Assembly: GCA_964508655.1 (NCBI GenBank)
Contig: CAZDUO010000004.1
Span: 35,940-99,939, forward strand
Length of the DNA stretch: 64,000 nt
Reading direction: 5' to 3'
Source: VBAS01 sp964508655
GTDB lineage: Bacteria; Bacteroidota; Bacteroidia; Chitinophagales; Chitinophagaceae
The notes under the pieces are model-generated. The model saw nothing but the letters and a program-made list of their open reading frames with translations. It was not told where the DNA came from and did no database searches. This document shows positions 40,601 through 48,006 of this stretch, one piece after another. How positions within the stretch are numbered: position 1 is the first letter of the stretch; the number at the start of each line of letters is the position of its first letter. The position numbers were made by a program, and so were the translations under genes.

Positions 40601-42045
40601 GCTCACAGTTGTGGACCTTTGAACCCGGAACTACTTCTACCCTTCAGAACCCGGCGCATTATTTTACAACACCCGGCACTTACAATGTGGAGCTGATAAT
40701 TACAAGCCCCGGCGGATGCAAAGACACTACTTACAGAACCATCCGGCTATATGATACTGCCGGTTCTCGTATCAATTATAATCCCTTCAACGGTTGCAAT
40801 CCGCTTACGGTTAACTTCAATGCAGTGGCTACAGCTATTCCAACCTATATCTGGGACTTTGGCGATGGCCAGTCAGTAGTAACCAATACACCCAATATTT
40901 CTCATACCTATAGTACGTTTGGAAACTATACACCCAAAGTCATACTGCAGGATCCTACGGGCTGTTTGATTCCGCTGAACGGTATTGATACCATCCGGGT
41001 AGTTGGGGCCACAGCCAATTTCGGGCTCGACAAACAATTGCTGTGTGATGCCGGTGTAATTAACTTTATCGATTCAACCACTTTCAATGACCCGGTGACT
41101 GATTACAACTGGGATTTTGGCGACGGTGGCATGTCCACATTACAAAATCCATCTCATATTTACAGCGGCCCGGGATATTACAATGTATCACTTGCCGTAA
41201 GAACACAGCTTGGTTGTACAGATACCATCCGTATAGACAGTGCCTTAAAAATTGTAGCCAGCCCGCAGGTAAGAATTGATGGCGATAATGCAGCCTGTCA
41301 GGCCAACCCATTGCTGTATTTCGGAAGCTTTATTATTCCCGATACTTCCGTTGTTACATGGAGCTGGGATTTCGGAAACGGCGCCACATCCACATTGCAA
41401 AATCCTCCGGCACAACTCTACAGCAGTTCAGGCAATATAACTGCAACTGCTATTGCCACCAATAGCAGCGGCTGTAAAGACACAGCCACAAAAACTGTCC
41501 GCATACACCCGTTGCCAACGGTAAGCATGCCGCCTGACATTACCATACCGGCAGGAACTACCATTACTATTCCGGCCACATACTCCGGTAATATGACCAA
41601 CTATACATGGACACCATCTACTTTCCTGAACTGTACCAGTTGCCCGCGACCGGATGTGACACCTGATTTCAACATGACTTATACTGTAGCATTTACCGAC
41701 AGCAATAACTGCCGGAATACAGGAAGCATATTGGTAAAAGCGCTTTGCAAAAATGCAAATGTGTTTATTCCGAATACCTTTTCGCCTAATGGCGATGGAA
41801 GCAATGATGTGTTTTACCCGAGGGGCACTGGTCTTGACCGTACCAAAGTGCTGCGCATTTTCAATCGCTGGGGCGAAATTGTATTTGAGAAATATGATTT
41901 CCCGGTAAACAATGCCGCGGGCGGATGGGATGGAACCTGGAAAGGCAAAAAAGCAAATGCTGATGTTTACATCTATCAGCTGGAAGTGTATTGTCAAAAT
42001 GGTGAGTTGCTCACCTACCAGGGAAATATTGCCTTAATAAGATAA
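37684..42045 (+). CDS. giant PKD-repeat adhesin with type B T9SS sorting domain
   Basis: About 1453 residues. The start is the TTG at 37684, which opens a clean signal peptide (VAATTILCLAVSLAAFAQ); another TTG at 37636 is possible and no ATG is available. Fifteen PKD-like domains of about 80-90 residues follow, each with a WxFGDG-type core (one degenerate: LWTFEPG) and a conserved cysteine near its start. A non-PKD strand domain follows (PSTFLNCTSCPRPDVTP). The last 95 residues form a CHU_C/gliding-type sorting domain (FIPNTFSPNGDGSNDVF...IFNRWGEIVFE...GGWDGTWKG). It is therefore predicted to be exported by the type IX system and held at the surface, like SprB. The PorP/SprF partner begins one base after the stop. 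Confidence 0.92.
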   Translation: MRVKTLNILKNRVAATTILCLAVSLAAFAQAPVANFTGSPTAGCSPLVVNFQDLSSNNPTSWLWDFGNGTTSTLQNPTATYFNPGVYTVRLTTTNASGSNTLTRTNYITVYSNPIVNFTADDTVGCFPHTVQFTDQSTAGAGNTNTAWEWNFGDGAISTLQNPSHTYTSSGNFTVTLRVTNDKGCFKIFSKSMYVQVSPGVVPDFTNTAPPFCSPPATINFTNTSTGPGSLTYQWNFGDGGNSTLQHPSHTYNSTGSFTVILTVTSSLGCSDTLVRNNAVVISSNVTSFNVTDIACINESVSFTNTSAPAAQSQLWDFGDGTTSTAANPVKSYSTTGTYTVTLTNTYSNCTDTAVRTIVIAGRPTADFTSADTINCQPPLTVNFQNTSSGAVSWFWDFGDGATSTAQNPVHTYTVYGNFTVTLIATNNAGCTDTIIKQNFIRISRASIAITGLPAQGCIPYTINPVPTVTSLDAVTSWNWDFGDGTTSTLQNPSHTYTVLGTYTVRLIITTSLGCSDTLTLIGGVKVGTLPTVDFTATPLIACAFSPVQFTDLSAPADEWLWNFGDGSTSALQNPSHLFSAPGTFNIKLIARNNGCPDSVTKNAYITVLPPVSQFVSTPNCANRTQFTFTDASIGPASWFWEFGDGTTSTLQNPPPHNFPALGVYPVKLTVTNGSCSHSSTQIIRAIDENPDFTSDINTLCRKDTVNFTATGINIANISNYTWNFGDGTQITTGSTGISHIYNTSGNYTVMLITRDLNSCYDTVTKTNFIRANGPVANFSATNTGGCNGLTTTFNDSTTTDGINPIVSWQWNYGDGTIQTYTAPPFTHTYNTVGTFSVSLTVTDAAGCYDTKSVTDLVHSTDPTVSFISYDTQTCPGSLLSWGVSATGVNISYLWDFGDGTSATVSYPTKSYAAPGVYTVKLFVTDYYGCTDSLVRTNYITVNLPNANFSVDDSVSSCAPFEVNFTNTSTYYSSQLWTFEPGTTSTLQNPAHYFTTPGTYNVELIITSPGGCKDTTYRTIRLYDTAGSRINYNPFNGCNPLTVNFNAVATAIPTYIWDFGDGQSVVTNTPNISHTYSTFGNYTPKVILQDPTGCLIPLNGIDTIRVVGATANFGLDKQLLCDAGVINFIDSTTFNDPVTDYNWDFGDGGMSTLQNPSHIYSGPGYYNVSLAVRTQLGCTDTIRIDSALKIVASPQVRIDGDNAACQANPLLYFGSFIIPDTSVVTWSWDFGNGATSTLQNPPAQLYSSSGNITATAIATNSSGCKDTATKTVRIHPLPTVSMPPDITIPAGTTITIPATYSGNMTNYTWTPSTFLNCTSCPRPDVTPDFNMTYTVAFTDSNNCRNTGSILVKALCKNANVFIPNTFSPNGDGSNDVFYPRGTGLDRTKVLRIFNRWGEIVFEKYDFPVNNAAGGWDGTWKGKKANADVYIYQLEVYCQNGELLTYQGNIALIR

Positions 42046-42046
42046 A

Positions 42047-43063
42047 ATGAAAAAAAGAATTACCATACTGATTAGAATCTGGTCCCTATCCATCGGGATG
42101 TTTTTTGTGGTTTCCCTCGGGGCACAGGATCTTCATTTTTCACAATTTTACGAAACACCCCTGCTGCGCAACCCCTCGCTGGCCGGTTTGTTTGACGGCG
42201 ACATCCGTGTACAGGGTGTTTATCGTGACCAATGGAACAGCGTGACCACCGGCTACCGCACCGCTTCGCTGAACGGCGAATATAAAATGCCGGTGGGCCG
42301 GGGCGATGATTTTGTAACACTGGGCATGCAACTGTTTTATGACCGGGCCGGTACAGTTTCTTTTACCCAAACAAAAATTTTACCGGCGCTGAATTACCAT
42401 AAATCGCTCAGCAATGAAAAGAACCGCTACCTGTCACTTGGCTTTATGGGCGGCTGGGTGCAGCACAGTATTGACTTATCGAAAGTGACCACCAACAGCC
42501 AGTATGAAGGAATGGGCATTGGTGAAGACCTGGCCGATCCTACTTACTCTTACCTGGATGGAAGTGTGGGATTGAGTTTTAATTCTTACATCAACGATAA
42601 CCCTAACAGCAATTATTATATCGGCGCCGCCTATCATCATTTTAACCGGCCCACCAATTCATTTTACAAAAACAAAAACATCGAGCTGAATCCCAGGTGG
42701 GTCTTTTCAGGCGGACTGAAACTTGGCGTGAATGATTATTCTTACGTTACTGTGCAGGCCGATCATTCGAGGCAGGGCTCTTTTAAAGAAACAGTTTTAG
42801 GAGCGATGTATGGATTTAAGTTTGGCCCCTACCCCGATGAGCCGGATTATGCTGTGCACCTGGGTACATTTATCAGGTGGAATGATGCATTAATCCCGGT
42901 GGTTAAACTCGATTATCATCCTTATTCGGTTTCCTTCAGCTACGATGCTAATATTTCAAAGCTGAAACCTTCGAGTCATGGTCGCGGCGGTTTTGAGATT
43001 GCGGTAAACTGGGTGAAAAAACTTGGCAACCGTTCCAACCCCTATCTTAATCCAAGGTTTTAA
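42047..43063 (+). CDS. PorP/SprF family type IX secretion partner protein
   Basis: 338 residues with a signal peptide (LSIGMFFVVSLGAQ). The hallmark DLHFSQFYETPLLRNPSLAGLF directly after the signal is the PorP/SprF opening, followed by a predicted outer-membrane barrel (YRDQWNSVTTGYRTASLNGEYK, alternating strands). SprF-type proteins are needed for secretion or surface attachment of type B cargo. The one-base gap to the PKD adhesin upstream shows the pair is one operon, in the same cargo-then-partner order as sprB-sprF of Flavobacterium johnsoniae. Confidence 0.94.
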   Translation: MKKRITILIRIWSLSIGMFFVVSLGAQDLHFSQFYETPLLRNPSLAGLFDGDIRVQGVYRDQWNSVTTGYRTASLNGEYKMPVGRGDDFVTLGMQLFYDRAGTVSFTQTKILPALNYHKSLSNEKNRYLSLGFMGGWVQHSIDLSKVTTNSQYEGMGIGEDLADPTYSYLDGSVGLSFNSYINDNPNSNYYIGAAYHHFNRPTNSFYKNKNIELNPRWVFSGGLKLGVNDYSYVTVQADHSRQGSFKETVLGAMYGFKFGPYPDEPDYAVHLGTFIRWNDALIPVVKLDYHPYSVSFSYDANISKLKPSSHGRGGFEIAVNWVKKLGNRSNPYLNPRF

Positions 43064-43100
43064 AAACCTTTTTCCAGAATGTAAATATTGAAAATCCTGC

Positions 43101-43709
43101 TTATTTATCGTCAGGATTATTCATCTTAAATACCAGTGCTGCCAATGCCGCCCCGCTGAATGTAGCAGCCAGGTAAATCCAGATTTGCCCCCAGCAAAAT
43201 GCTTTTTGCATAGTCAACCCCAGGGCCACTGCAGGATTATAAGCTCCGCCGGAATATTTTCCGATCACGGTCGCCATGGCCAGCACCGTGCCTGCAATAG
43301 CTATCCCGTAATAACTGTTGCCTGCCGTACTTTTTGCAGTGGCCACATTCAATACTACATAGGCAAGGGCAAATGTTCCGATAATTTCTGCTATCAATGC
43401 TTTTACTGTTTCTCCTTCTGCAATGACACATTCACCGGTACCTTCATTGGCAAAAATATTGGCGACAACAAGAGCGGCGGCCAGTGCGCCGGCTACCTGG
43501 CTCATCCAGTAGCCTATCATATCGCCTGCACTCATTTTACCTCTTATCCAAACGGCCAGCGATACAGCAGGATTGTAATGAGCACCTGAAATATGCCCGC
43601 CGGCATAAATCATTACCATCAGGGCAAGCGCTGCGCCAAGTCCGCCGCCAAAAGCTGCACCCATCACAAGGAAAAATGTACCGATGAATTCAGTAAGTGT
43701 TTTACTCAT
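43101..43709 (-). CDS. aquaporin / MIP family channel
   Basis: 202 residues from the ATG at 43709 (MSKTLTEFIGTFFLV). Six membrane segments and both half-helices with NPA are present: SGAHYNPAVSLAV (first) and SGGAYNPAVALGL (second). The short loops and compact size point to a water channel rather than a glycerol facilitator, but selectivity-filter residues were not resolved. It converges with the PorP gene and diverges from the peroxiredoxin gene. Confidence 0.93.
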   Translation of the reverse strand: MSKTLTEFIGTFFLVMGAAFGGGLGAALALMVMIYAGGHISGAHYNPAVSLAVWIRGKMSAGDMIGYWMSQVAGALAAALVVANIFANEGTGECVIAEGETVKALIAEIIGTFALAYVVLNVATAKSTAGNSYYGIAIAGTVLAMATVIGKYSGGAYNPAVALGLTMQKAFCWGQIWIYLAATFSGAALAALVFKMNNPDDK

Positions 43710-43861
43710 AGTTGTTGGTTTTTTACCGGAAGATTTTATTTTGAAAATTCTCCGGAGGTAAAAAATAAATTCAGAACTTTCCGGAAAGATACTTGTTCTG
43801 ATGAACAAATCAGAAACTGTAAAATGAGGGTTTTAGATTTATTCACACAAACAGGATTAAA

Positions 43862-44332
43862 ATGAAAATTGAAACCGGGCAAACAGCGCCGGATTTTACT
43901 TTATACGACAGTGAGAAAAATAAAGTCACACTATCAGAGCTGCGTGGTGACAATGTACTGCTGCTGTTTTTTCCGCTGGCATTTACCAGCACCTGCACAG
44001 CCGAGCTTTGTGCCGTACGCGACAACATATCTTTTTACAATCATGTGCATGCAACAGTGCTGGGTATTTCAGTGGACTCGCTGCATACGCTTGCCAGGTA
44101 TAAAAAAGATCAGAACCTGAACTTTACCCTGCTCAGCGATTTCAACAAAGAAGTTTCATCGGCTTATGGCAGTTTGTATGATATGTTCAGCTATAACATG
44201 AAAGGTGTTTCAAAACGTTCGGCATTTGTTATTGATAAAAAGGGAATTGTTCGCTATGCTGAAGTTTTGGAAAATGCCGGCATGCTTCCCGATTTTAAAA
44301 AATTTAATGAAGTACTGGACGGATTGGCTTGA
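43862..44332 (+). CDS. peroxiredoxin (AhpC/TSA, AhpE-like)
   Basis: 156 residues. The thioredoxin fold with the peroxidatic Cys45 in FPLAFTSTCTAELC is clear; Cys50 lies five residues on and may act as resolving cysteine in the manner of some Prx5/BCP-like members. VLGISVDSLHTLARYKKDQNLNFTLLSDFNKEVSSAYG and AFVIDKKGIVRYAEV complete the fold. It reduces hydroperoxides in the cytoplasm with a thiol donor that is not identified here. The start at 43862 is supported by alignment with the family N-terminus (GQTAPDFTLYD). Confidence 0.92.
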   Translation: MKIETGQTAPDFTLYDSEKNKVTLSELRGDNVLLLFFPLAFTSTCTAELCAVRDNISFYNHVHATVLGISVDSLHTLARYKKDQNLNFTLLSDFNKEVSSAYGSLYDMFSYNMKGVSKRSAFVIDKKGIVRYAEVLENAGMLPDFKKFNEVLDGLA

Positions 44333-44465
44333 ACCCGGGATAGGGATTTTACGAATTTTGCAGCCTAAACGACTGAATTAGAGAAATTTTGGCAAACTGC
44401 GGCTTTTACTTTGCACAGTAAAAAAAAAGCTTCTATTTTGAGCAATTAAAAGTAAATTTGTTTCG

Positions 44466-44807
44466 TTGAGACGAATTTTACCTATACTATCCATTATTCT
44501 GTTTACAGCCATCCAGTCCAACGGCCAATCAAGCCGTGAACCACAGCCGGATGATGCACAGCGTATATTGAAACTTTACCCCAACCCGGCAGTATCATTT
44601 ATCAAGATTGAATTTCAGAGAAAATATGAAAATGGTTACACGCTGCAGATTATAAACTTTATTGGCAAGCAGGTATATGAAGCCAAAAATATCAATGCAA
44701 GTTTCACTCTCGATTTATCACCTTACACCCGTGGCGTTTATATTTACCAGCTAAAAGATCAGCTTGGCAAAGTGGTTGAATCGGGTAAATTCCAGGTGTC
44801 GAAATAA
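44466..44807 (+). CDS. minimal secreted protein consisting almost only of a type A T9SS sorting domain
   Basis: 113 residues with a TTG start (no ATG is available). A signal peptide (about 1-20, ending SNG-Q) and about 12 polar residues are followed at once by a sorting domain: KLYPNPAVSFIKIEF, LQIINFIGKQVYEAKN, then SPYTRGVYIYQLKDQLGKVVESGKF. Normally this domain is the tail of a large secreted enzyme or adhesin. Here there is no passenger. TAAATTTG ends five bases before the start codon, so the message may have a very short leader. A strong terminator follows. Confidence 0.82.
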   Translation: MRRILPILSIILFTAIQSNGQSSREPQPDDAQRILKLYPNPAVSFIKIEFQRKYENGYTLQIINFIGKQVYEAKNINASFTLDLSPYTRGVYIYQLKDQLGKVVESGKFQVSK

Positions 44808-44830
44808 TTCCCATTAAACATATGCAACAG

Positions 44831-44856
44831 GCTCTTCCCTTGAAGAGCTTTTTTTA
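44831..44856 (+). terminator. terminator after the sorting-domain protein
   Basis: GCTCTTC-CCTT-GAAGAGC followed by eight T. It overlaps the last bases of the convergent methyltransferase gene. Confidence 0.85.
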
Positions 44857-46041
44857 TCTCACTTCTGCAATCAGAAATTTCAGGTATTGTGTATTTTCTA
44901 AACCGCGAACGATGGGATGATCGGCCGATTGCGACTGAAACGTTACCTGCCTGAGTTTTCTTTTAGCATCTTTAGCTGCCATATCGATAGTCTGTAAAAA
45001 CATTTCGGGAGTGACCAGTGCTGTGCAGGAAGAAGTAACCAGAAACCTGCCCGGCCGCAGCAGTTTCATTGCCCGTAGGTTGATTTCTTTATAGCCGGCA
45101 ATAGCACGCTGAACCATGTCCCTGCTTTTGGTGAATGCCGGCGGATCAAGTATCACCATATCGAATTGCTTTCCCTCTTTACTCCATTGCTTTAACACAT
45201 CAAAAGCATTGGCTACTTCAAAGCAGCAGATACTTTCAAGCCCATTCAGCGCTGCATTTCTTTTGGCCTGTTGCACGGCTGCTTCAGAAATATCGAGCCC
45301 CAAAACTGATTTGGCGCCATATTGGGCAGCATGAATTTCAAACGTACCGGTGTAACAAAATGCGCCCAGCACCTCCGCACCATTTGCAATGTGGCGTATG
45401 GCCCTGCGGTTGTCCTGCTGATCGAGAAAATAACCTGTCTTCTGCCCGTTTTCAATATCCACATGAAACTTCAACCCGTTTTCATTTATGATGATATTGG
45501 TATCAAACGGCGCTGATAAAAATCCTTTCTGCTGCTGCATGCCTTCCACTTCCCTTACCGGTACATCATTTCGCTCATAAATTCCTTTTGGTTGAAAAAT
45601 TCTGTTCAGGGCTTTTACAATGGCCTGCTTCCACACATCCATGCCGAGAGCAAGCGTCTGAATGACGAAGTAATCGTTGAACTTATCAATGATGAGCTGG
45701 GGCAAATCATCTGCTTCGCCAAAAACAAGCCGGCAGTTCTCAACATATCCTGTTTTTTGCCTGTATTGCCAGCATTGCTTTATTTTTTTATAAAAAAACT
45801 CCTCATCAATCATTTCATTCCTCTCTCTTGTCAGCAGGCGAACGATAATCTGTGAACGTTCATTGTAATAACCCTGCCCGATAAATTTATTATCATGCGT
45901 AAAAACTGTGACCACTGAACCTGGAACAATTGATTTTTTACCAGGATCTATTTTTATTTTTTCCACTTCATTGGCATAAATCCACGGATGTCCATCCTGC
46001 ACCCGCCGGCTGATATTTTTCCTTAAAAAAACTTTTATCAT
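44854..46041 (-). CDS. rlmI: RlmI-like class I rRNA (cytosine-C5)-methyltransferase
   Basis: 395 residues from the ATG at 46041 (MIKVFLRKNISRRVQDGHPWIYANEV), nearly identical in length to E. coli RlmI (396). The N-terminal PUA domain (about 1-80) is followed by an EEHEE-type linker and the Rossmann methyltransferase: VLGAFCYTGTFEIHAAQYGAKSVLGLDIS (SAM binding), VILDPPAFTKS (the NPPY-like motif) and VTSSCTALVTPEMF with the catalytic-type Cys. RlmI methylates C1962 of 23S rRNA. The exact target in this organism is by analogy. Confidence 0.9.
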   Translation of the reverse strand: MIKVFLRKNISRRVQDGHPWIYANEVEKIKIDPGKKSIVPGSVVTVFTHDNKFIGQGYYNERSQIIVRLLTRERNEMIDEEFFYKKIKQCWQYRQKTGYVENCRLVFGEADDLPQLIIDKFNDYFVIQTLALGMDVWKQAIVKALNRIFQPKGIYERNDVPVREVEGMQQQKGFLSAPFDTNIIINENGLKFHVDIENGQKTGYFLDQQDNRRAIRHIANGAEVLGAFCYTGTFEIHAAQYGAKSVLGLDISEAAVQQAKRNAALNGLESICCFEVANAFDVLKQWSKEGKQFDMVILDPPAFTKSRDMVQRAIAGYKEINLRAMKLLRPGRFLVTSSCTALVTPEMFLQTIDMAAKDAKRKLRQVTFQSQSADHPIVRGLENTQYLKFLIAEVR

Positions 46042-46112
46042 GGCGCAAAGGTAGTGGCCGCGGCAGGTGCAGGAACATACCGGAACTGCGTCAATTTGTC
46101 TATCATACGGCC

Positions 46113-46142
46113 TTGGCAGTATTATTGACAATCTTACCTTTG
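46113..46142 (+). promoter_or_regulatory. grpE promoter
   Basis: TTG (46113-46115), 19 bases, TACCTTTG (46135-46142), a complete consensus, 18 bases before the grpE ATG. No heat-shock CIRCE element was seen. Confidence 0.75.
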
Positions 46143-46160
46143 CAATCAATTTTGAAAAAA

Positions 46161-46742
46161 ATGCGTCAAAAAGATATGAAGGAACCCAAAGAACAGGCAA
46201 AAATGCAGGAACCGGAAAACAACGGAGCCGCCCTCAATACCGATGAAAGCGTAAGTGGCACCACCCACCTGAATGAGCCGGTGACCACCGAACCCGAAAT
46301 AGAGAAGCTGCGTACTGAACTGGAAGAAACCAGGGATAAATTTCTGCGCAAAGTGGCCGAGTTTGAAAACTTTAAAAAACGCAACCTGAAAGAAAGAATG
46401 GAACTGATACAAACAGCCGGCAAGGAAGTGATAATTGACCTGCTGGATGTACTGGACGATTTTGACAGAGCGGAAAAGCAAATGAATAATTCCAGCGACA
46501 TCGGTGAAGTTAAAGAAGGCGTGCTGCTGGTATTCAACAAACTGAAAAATCTTTTAGCAGCCAAGGGATTGAAAGCAATGGAAACAATTCAAAAGGATTT
46601 TAATCCGGACATACACGAAGCCATTACCGAAATACCGGCACCTTCGGAAGAACTGAAAGGTAAAGTGCTGGATGAAATCCAGAAAGGCTATTACCTGAAT
46701 GATAAAATTATCCGGTACGCTAAGGTGGTGGTAGGAAAATAG
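46161..46742 (+). CDS. grpE: nucleotide exchange factor GrpE
   Basis: 193 residues from the ATG at 46161; an ATG at 46176 is an alternative. An acidic, disordered N-terminus (about 1-55) leads into the long coiled coil (EPEIEKLRTELEETRDKFLRKVAEFENFKKR) and the C-terminal beta domain (DFNPDIHEAITEIPA, then GKVLDEIQKGYYLNDKIIRYAKVVV). GrpE releases ADP from DnaK. It heads a grpE-dnaJ operon with a consensus promoter; dnaK is not in the window. Confidence 0.95.
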   Translation: MRQKDMKEPKEQAKMQEPENNGAALNTDESVSGTTHLNEPVTTEPEIEKLRTELEETRDKFLRKVAEFENFKKRNLKERMELIQTAGKEVIIDLLDVLDDFDRAEKQMNNSSDIGEVKEGVLLVFNKLKNLLAAKGLKAMETIQKDFNPDIHEAITEIPAPSEELKGKVLDEIQKGYYLNDKIIRYAKVVVGK

Positions 46743-46745
46743 AGG

Positions 46746-46857
46746 TAATGAAAAAATGTGCTAATCTGCGAATGTGCGAATGGCTAACCCGCAAACAATT
46801 CCGGAATACGTTCTGCCGGCTCATTAGCAAATCAGCCCATTGACTAATCAGCAAATT
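46746..46857. repeat. inverted octamer arrays between grpE and dnaJ
   Basis: Left arm TGCTAATC-TGCGAATG-TGCGAATG-GCTAA (46758-46786), right arm ATTAGCAA-ATCAGCCC-ATTGACTA-ATCAGCAA (46824-46855) ending just before the dnaJ ATG. The arms are imperfect inverted copies and could form a hairpin over the dnaJ start. Confidence 0.55.
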
Positions 46858-48006
46858 ATGAAAAAAGATTACTACGAGGTTTTGGGTGTTGGCAAAAACT
46901 CTTCGGCCGATGAAATAAAAAAAGCGTACCGGAAAGTGGCTATGCAGTATCATCCCGATCGCAACCCGGGCGATAAAAGCGCTGAGGAAAAATTTAAAGA
47001 AGCAGCCGAAGCTTACGAAGTGCTGAGTGATGCCGATAAAAAAGCCCAATATGACCGCTACGGTCATGCCGGCTTGAGCGGCAATGGCCGCGGCTTCAGC
47101 GGCGGCGGTATGAACATGGAAGACATCTTCAGCCAGTTTGGTGATGTGTTCGGCGATGATTTGTTTGGCAGCTTCTTTGGCGGCGGCAGAAGCCGCACTT
47201 CAAGAAGCCGCGGTGTACGTGGCAGCAACCTGAGAATAAAAATCAAACTTGCTTACGAAGAGATAGCAAAGGGTGTAACCAAAAACATCAAAGTAAAAAA
47301 ATACGTTTCCTGCCAGACCTGCGGGGGCAGAGGCGCAAAAGATAAGGGCGGCATTCAAAACTGCAGCACCTGCGGCGGCACCGGCCAGGTGCGAAGAGTC
47401 ACCAACACTTTTATAGGCCAGATGCAAACAGTGACTACCTGCCCTGCCTGCAATGGCGAAGGCACTACCATCACTGCTAAATGTACTTCGTGCCGCGGAG
47501 AGGGAAGGGTGTATGGTGAAGAAACAGTTTCTATTGACATACCTGCCGGCGTGCAGGAAGGCATGCAGCTGAACCTTAGCGGCAAGGGTAATGCCGGAGA
47601 ACGGGGCGGTATGCCCGGCGACCTGATTATCCTGGTGGAAGAAGAACCACATAAGGAACTGCAGCGTGACGGCATGAATGTGGCTTACGACCTGCATATT
47701 TCATTCACCGATGCCGTGTTTGGCACGCAGGTAGAAGTGCCCACTATTGACGGCCGGGCCAAAATAAAAATACCAGCCGGCACGCAAAGCGGAAAAATTT
47801 ACCGGCTGAAAGGAAAAGGGTTTCCGGCCGTGAACAGTTACCAGAAAGGTGATCAGCTGATTCATGTAAATGTGTGGACACCCCAGCACCTGACCCCGGA
47901 AGAAAAAGCACAGCTGGAAAAGCTGAGTCATTCCCCCAATTTCAAACCGCAACCTGATAAAACAGATAAAAGTTTCCTGGATAAAATGAGGGAGCTCTTT
48001 TCCTAA
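46858..48006 (+). CDS. dnaJ: molecular chaperone DnaJ
   Basis: 382 residues from the ATG at 46858 (MKKDYYEVLGVG). The J domain (1-70) has HPDR; a Gly/Phe-rich stretch (GRGFSGGGMNMEDIFSQFGDVFGDD) follows; the zinc domain has four CxxCxGxG units (CQTCGGRG, CSTCGGTG, CPACNGEG, CTSCRGEG); and the C-terminal substrate-binding domains end at residue 382. DnaJ delivers unfolded clients to DnaK. It is co-transcribed with grpE and overlaps the convergent VWA gene by four bases. Confidence 0.97.
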   Translation: MKKDYYEVLGVGKNSSADEIKKAYRKVAMQYHPDRNPGDKSAEEKFKEAAEAYEVLSDADKKAQYDRYGHAGLSGNGRGFSGGGMNMEDIFSQFGDVFGDDLFGSFFGGGRSRTSRSRGVRGSNLRIKIKLAYEEIAKGVTKNIKVKKYVSCQTCGGRGAKDKGGIQNCSTCGGTGQVRRVTNTFIGQMQTVTTCPACNGEGTTITAKCTSCRGEGRVYGEETVSIDIPAGVQEGMQLNLSGKGNAGERGGMPGDLIILVEEEPHKELQRDGMNVAYDLHISFTDAVFGTQVEVPTIDGRAKIKIPAGTQSGKIYRLKGKGFPAVNSYQKGDQLIHVNVWTPQHLTPEEKAQLEKLSHSPNFKPQPDKTDKSFLDKMRELFS

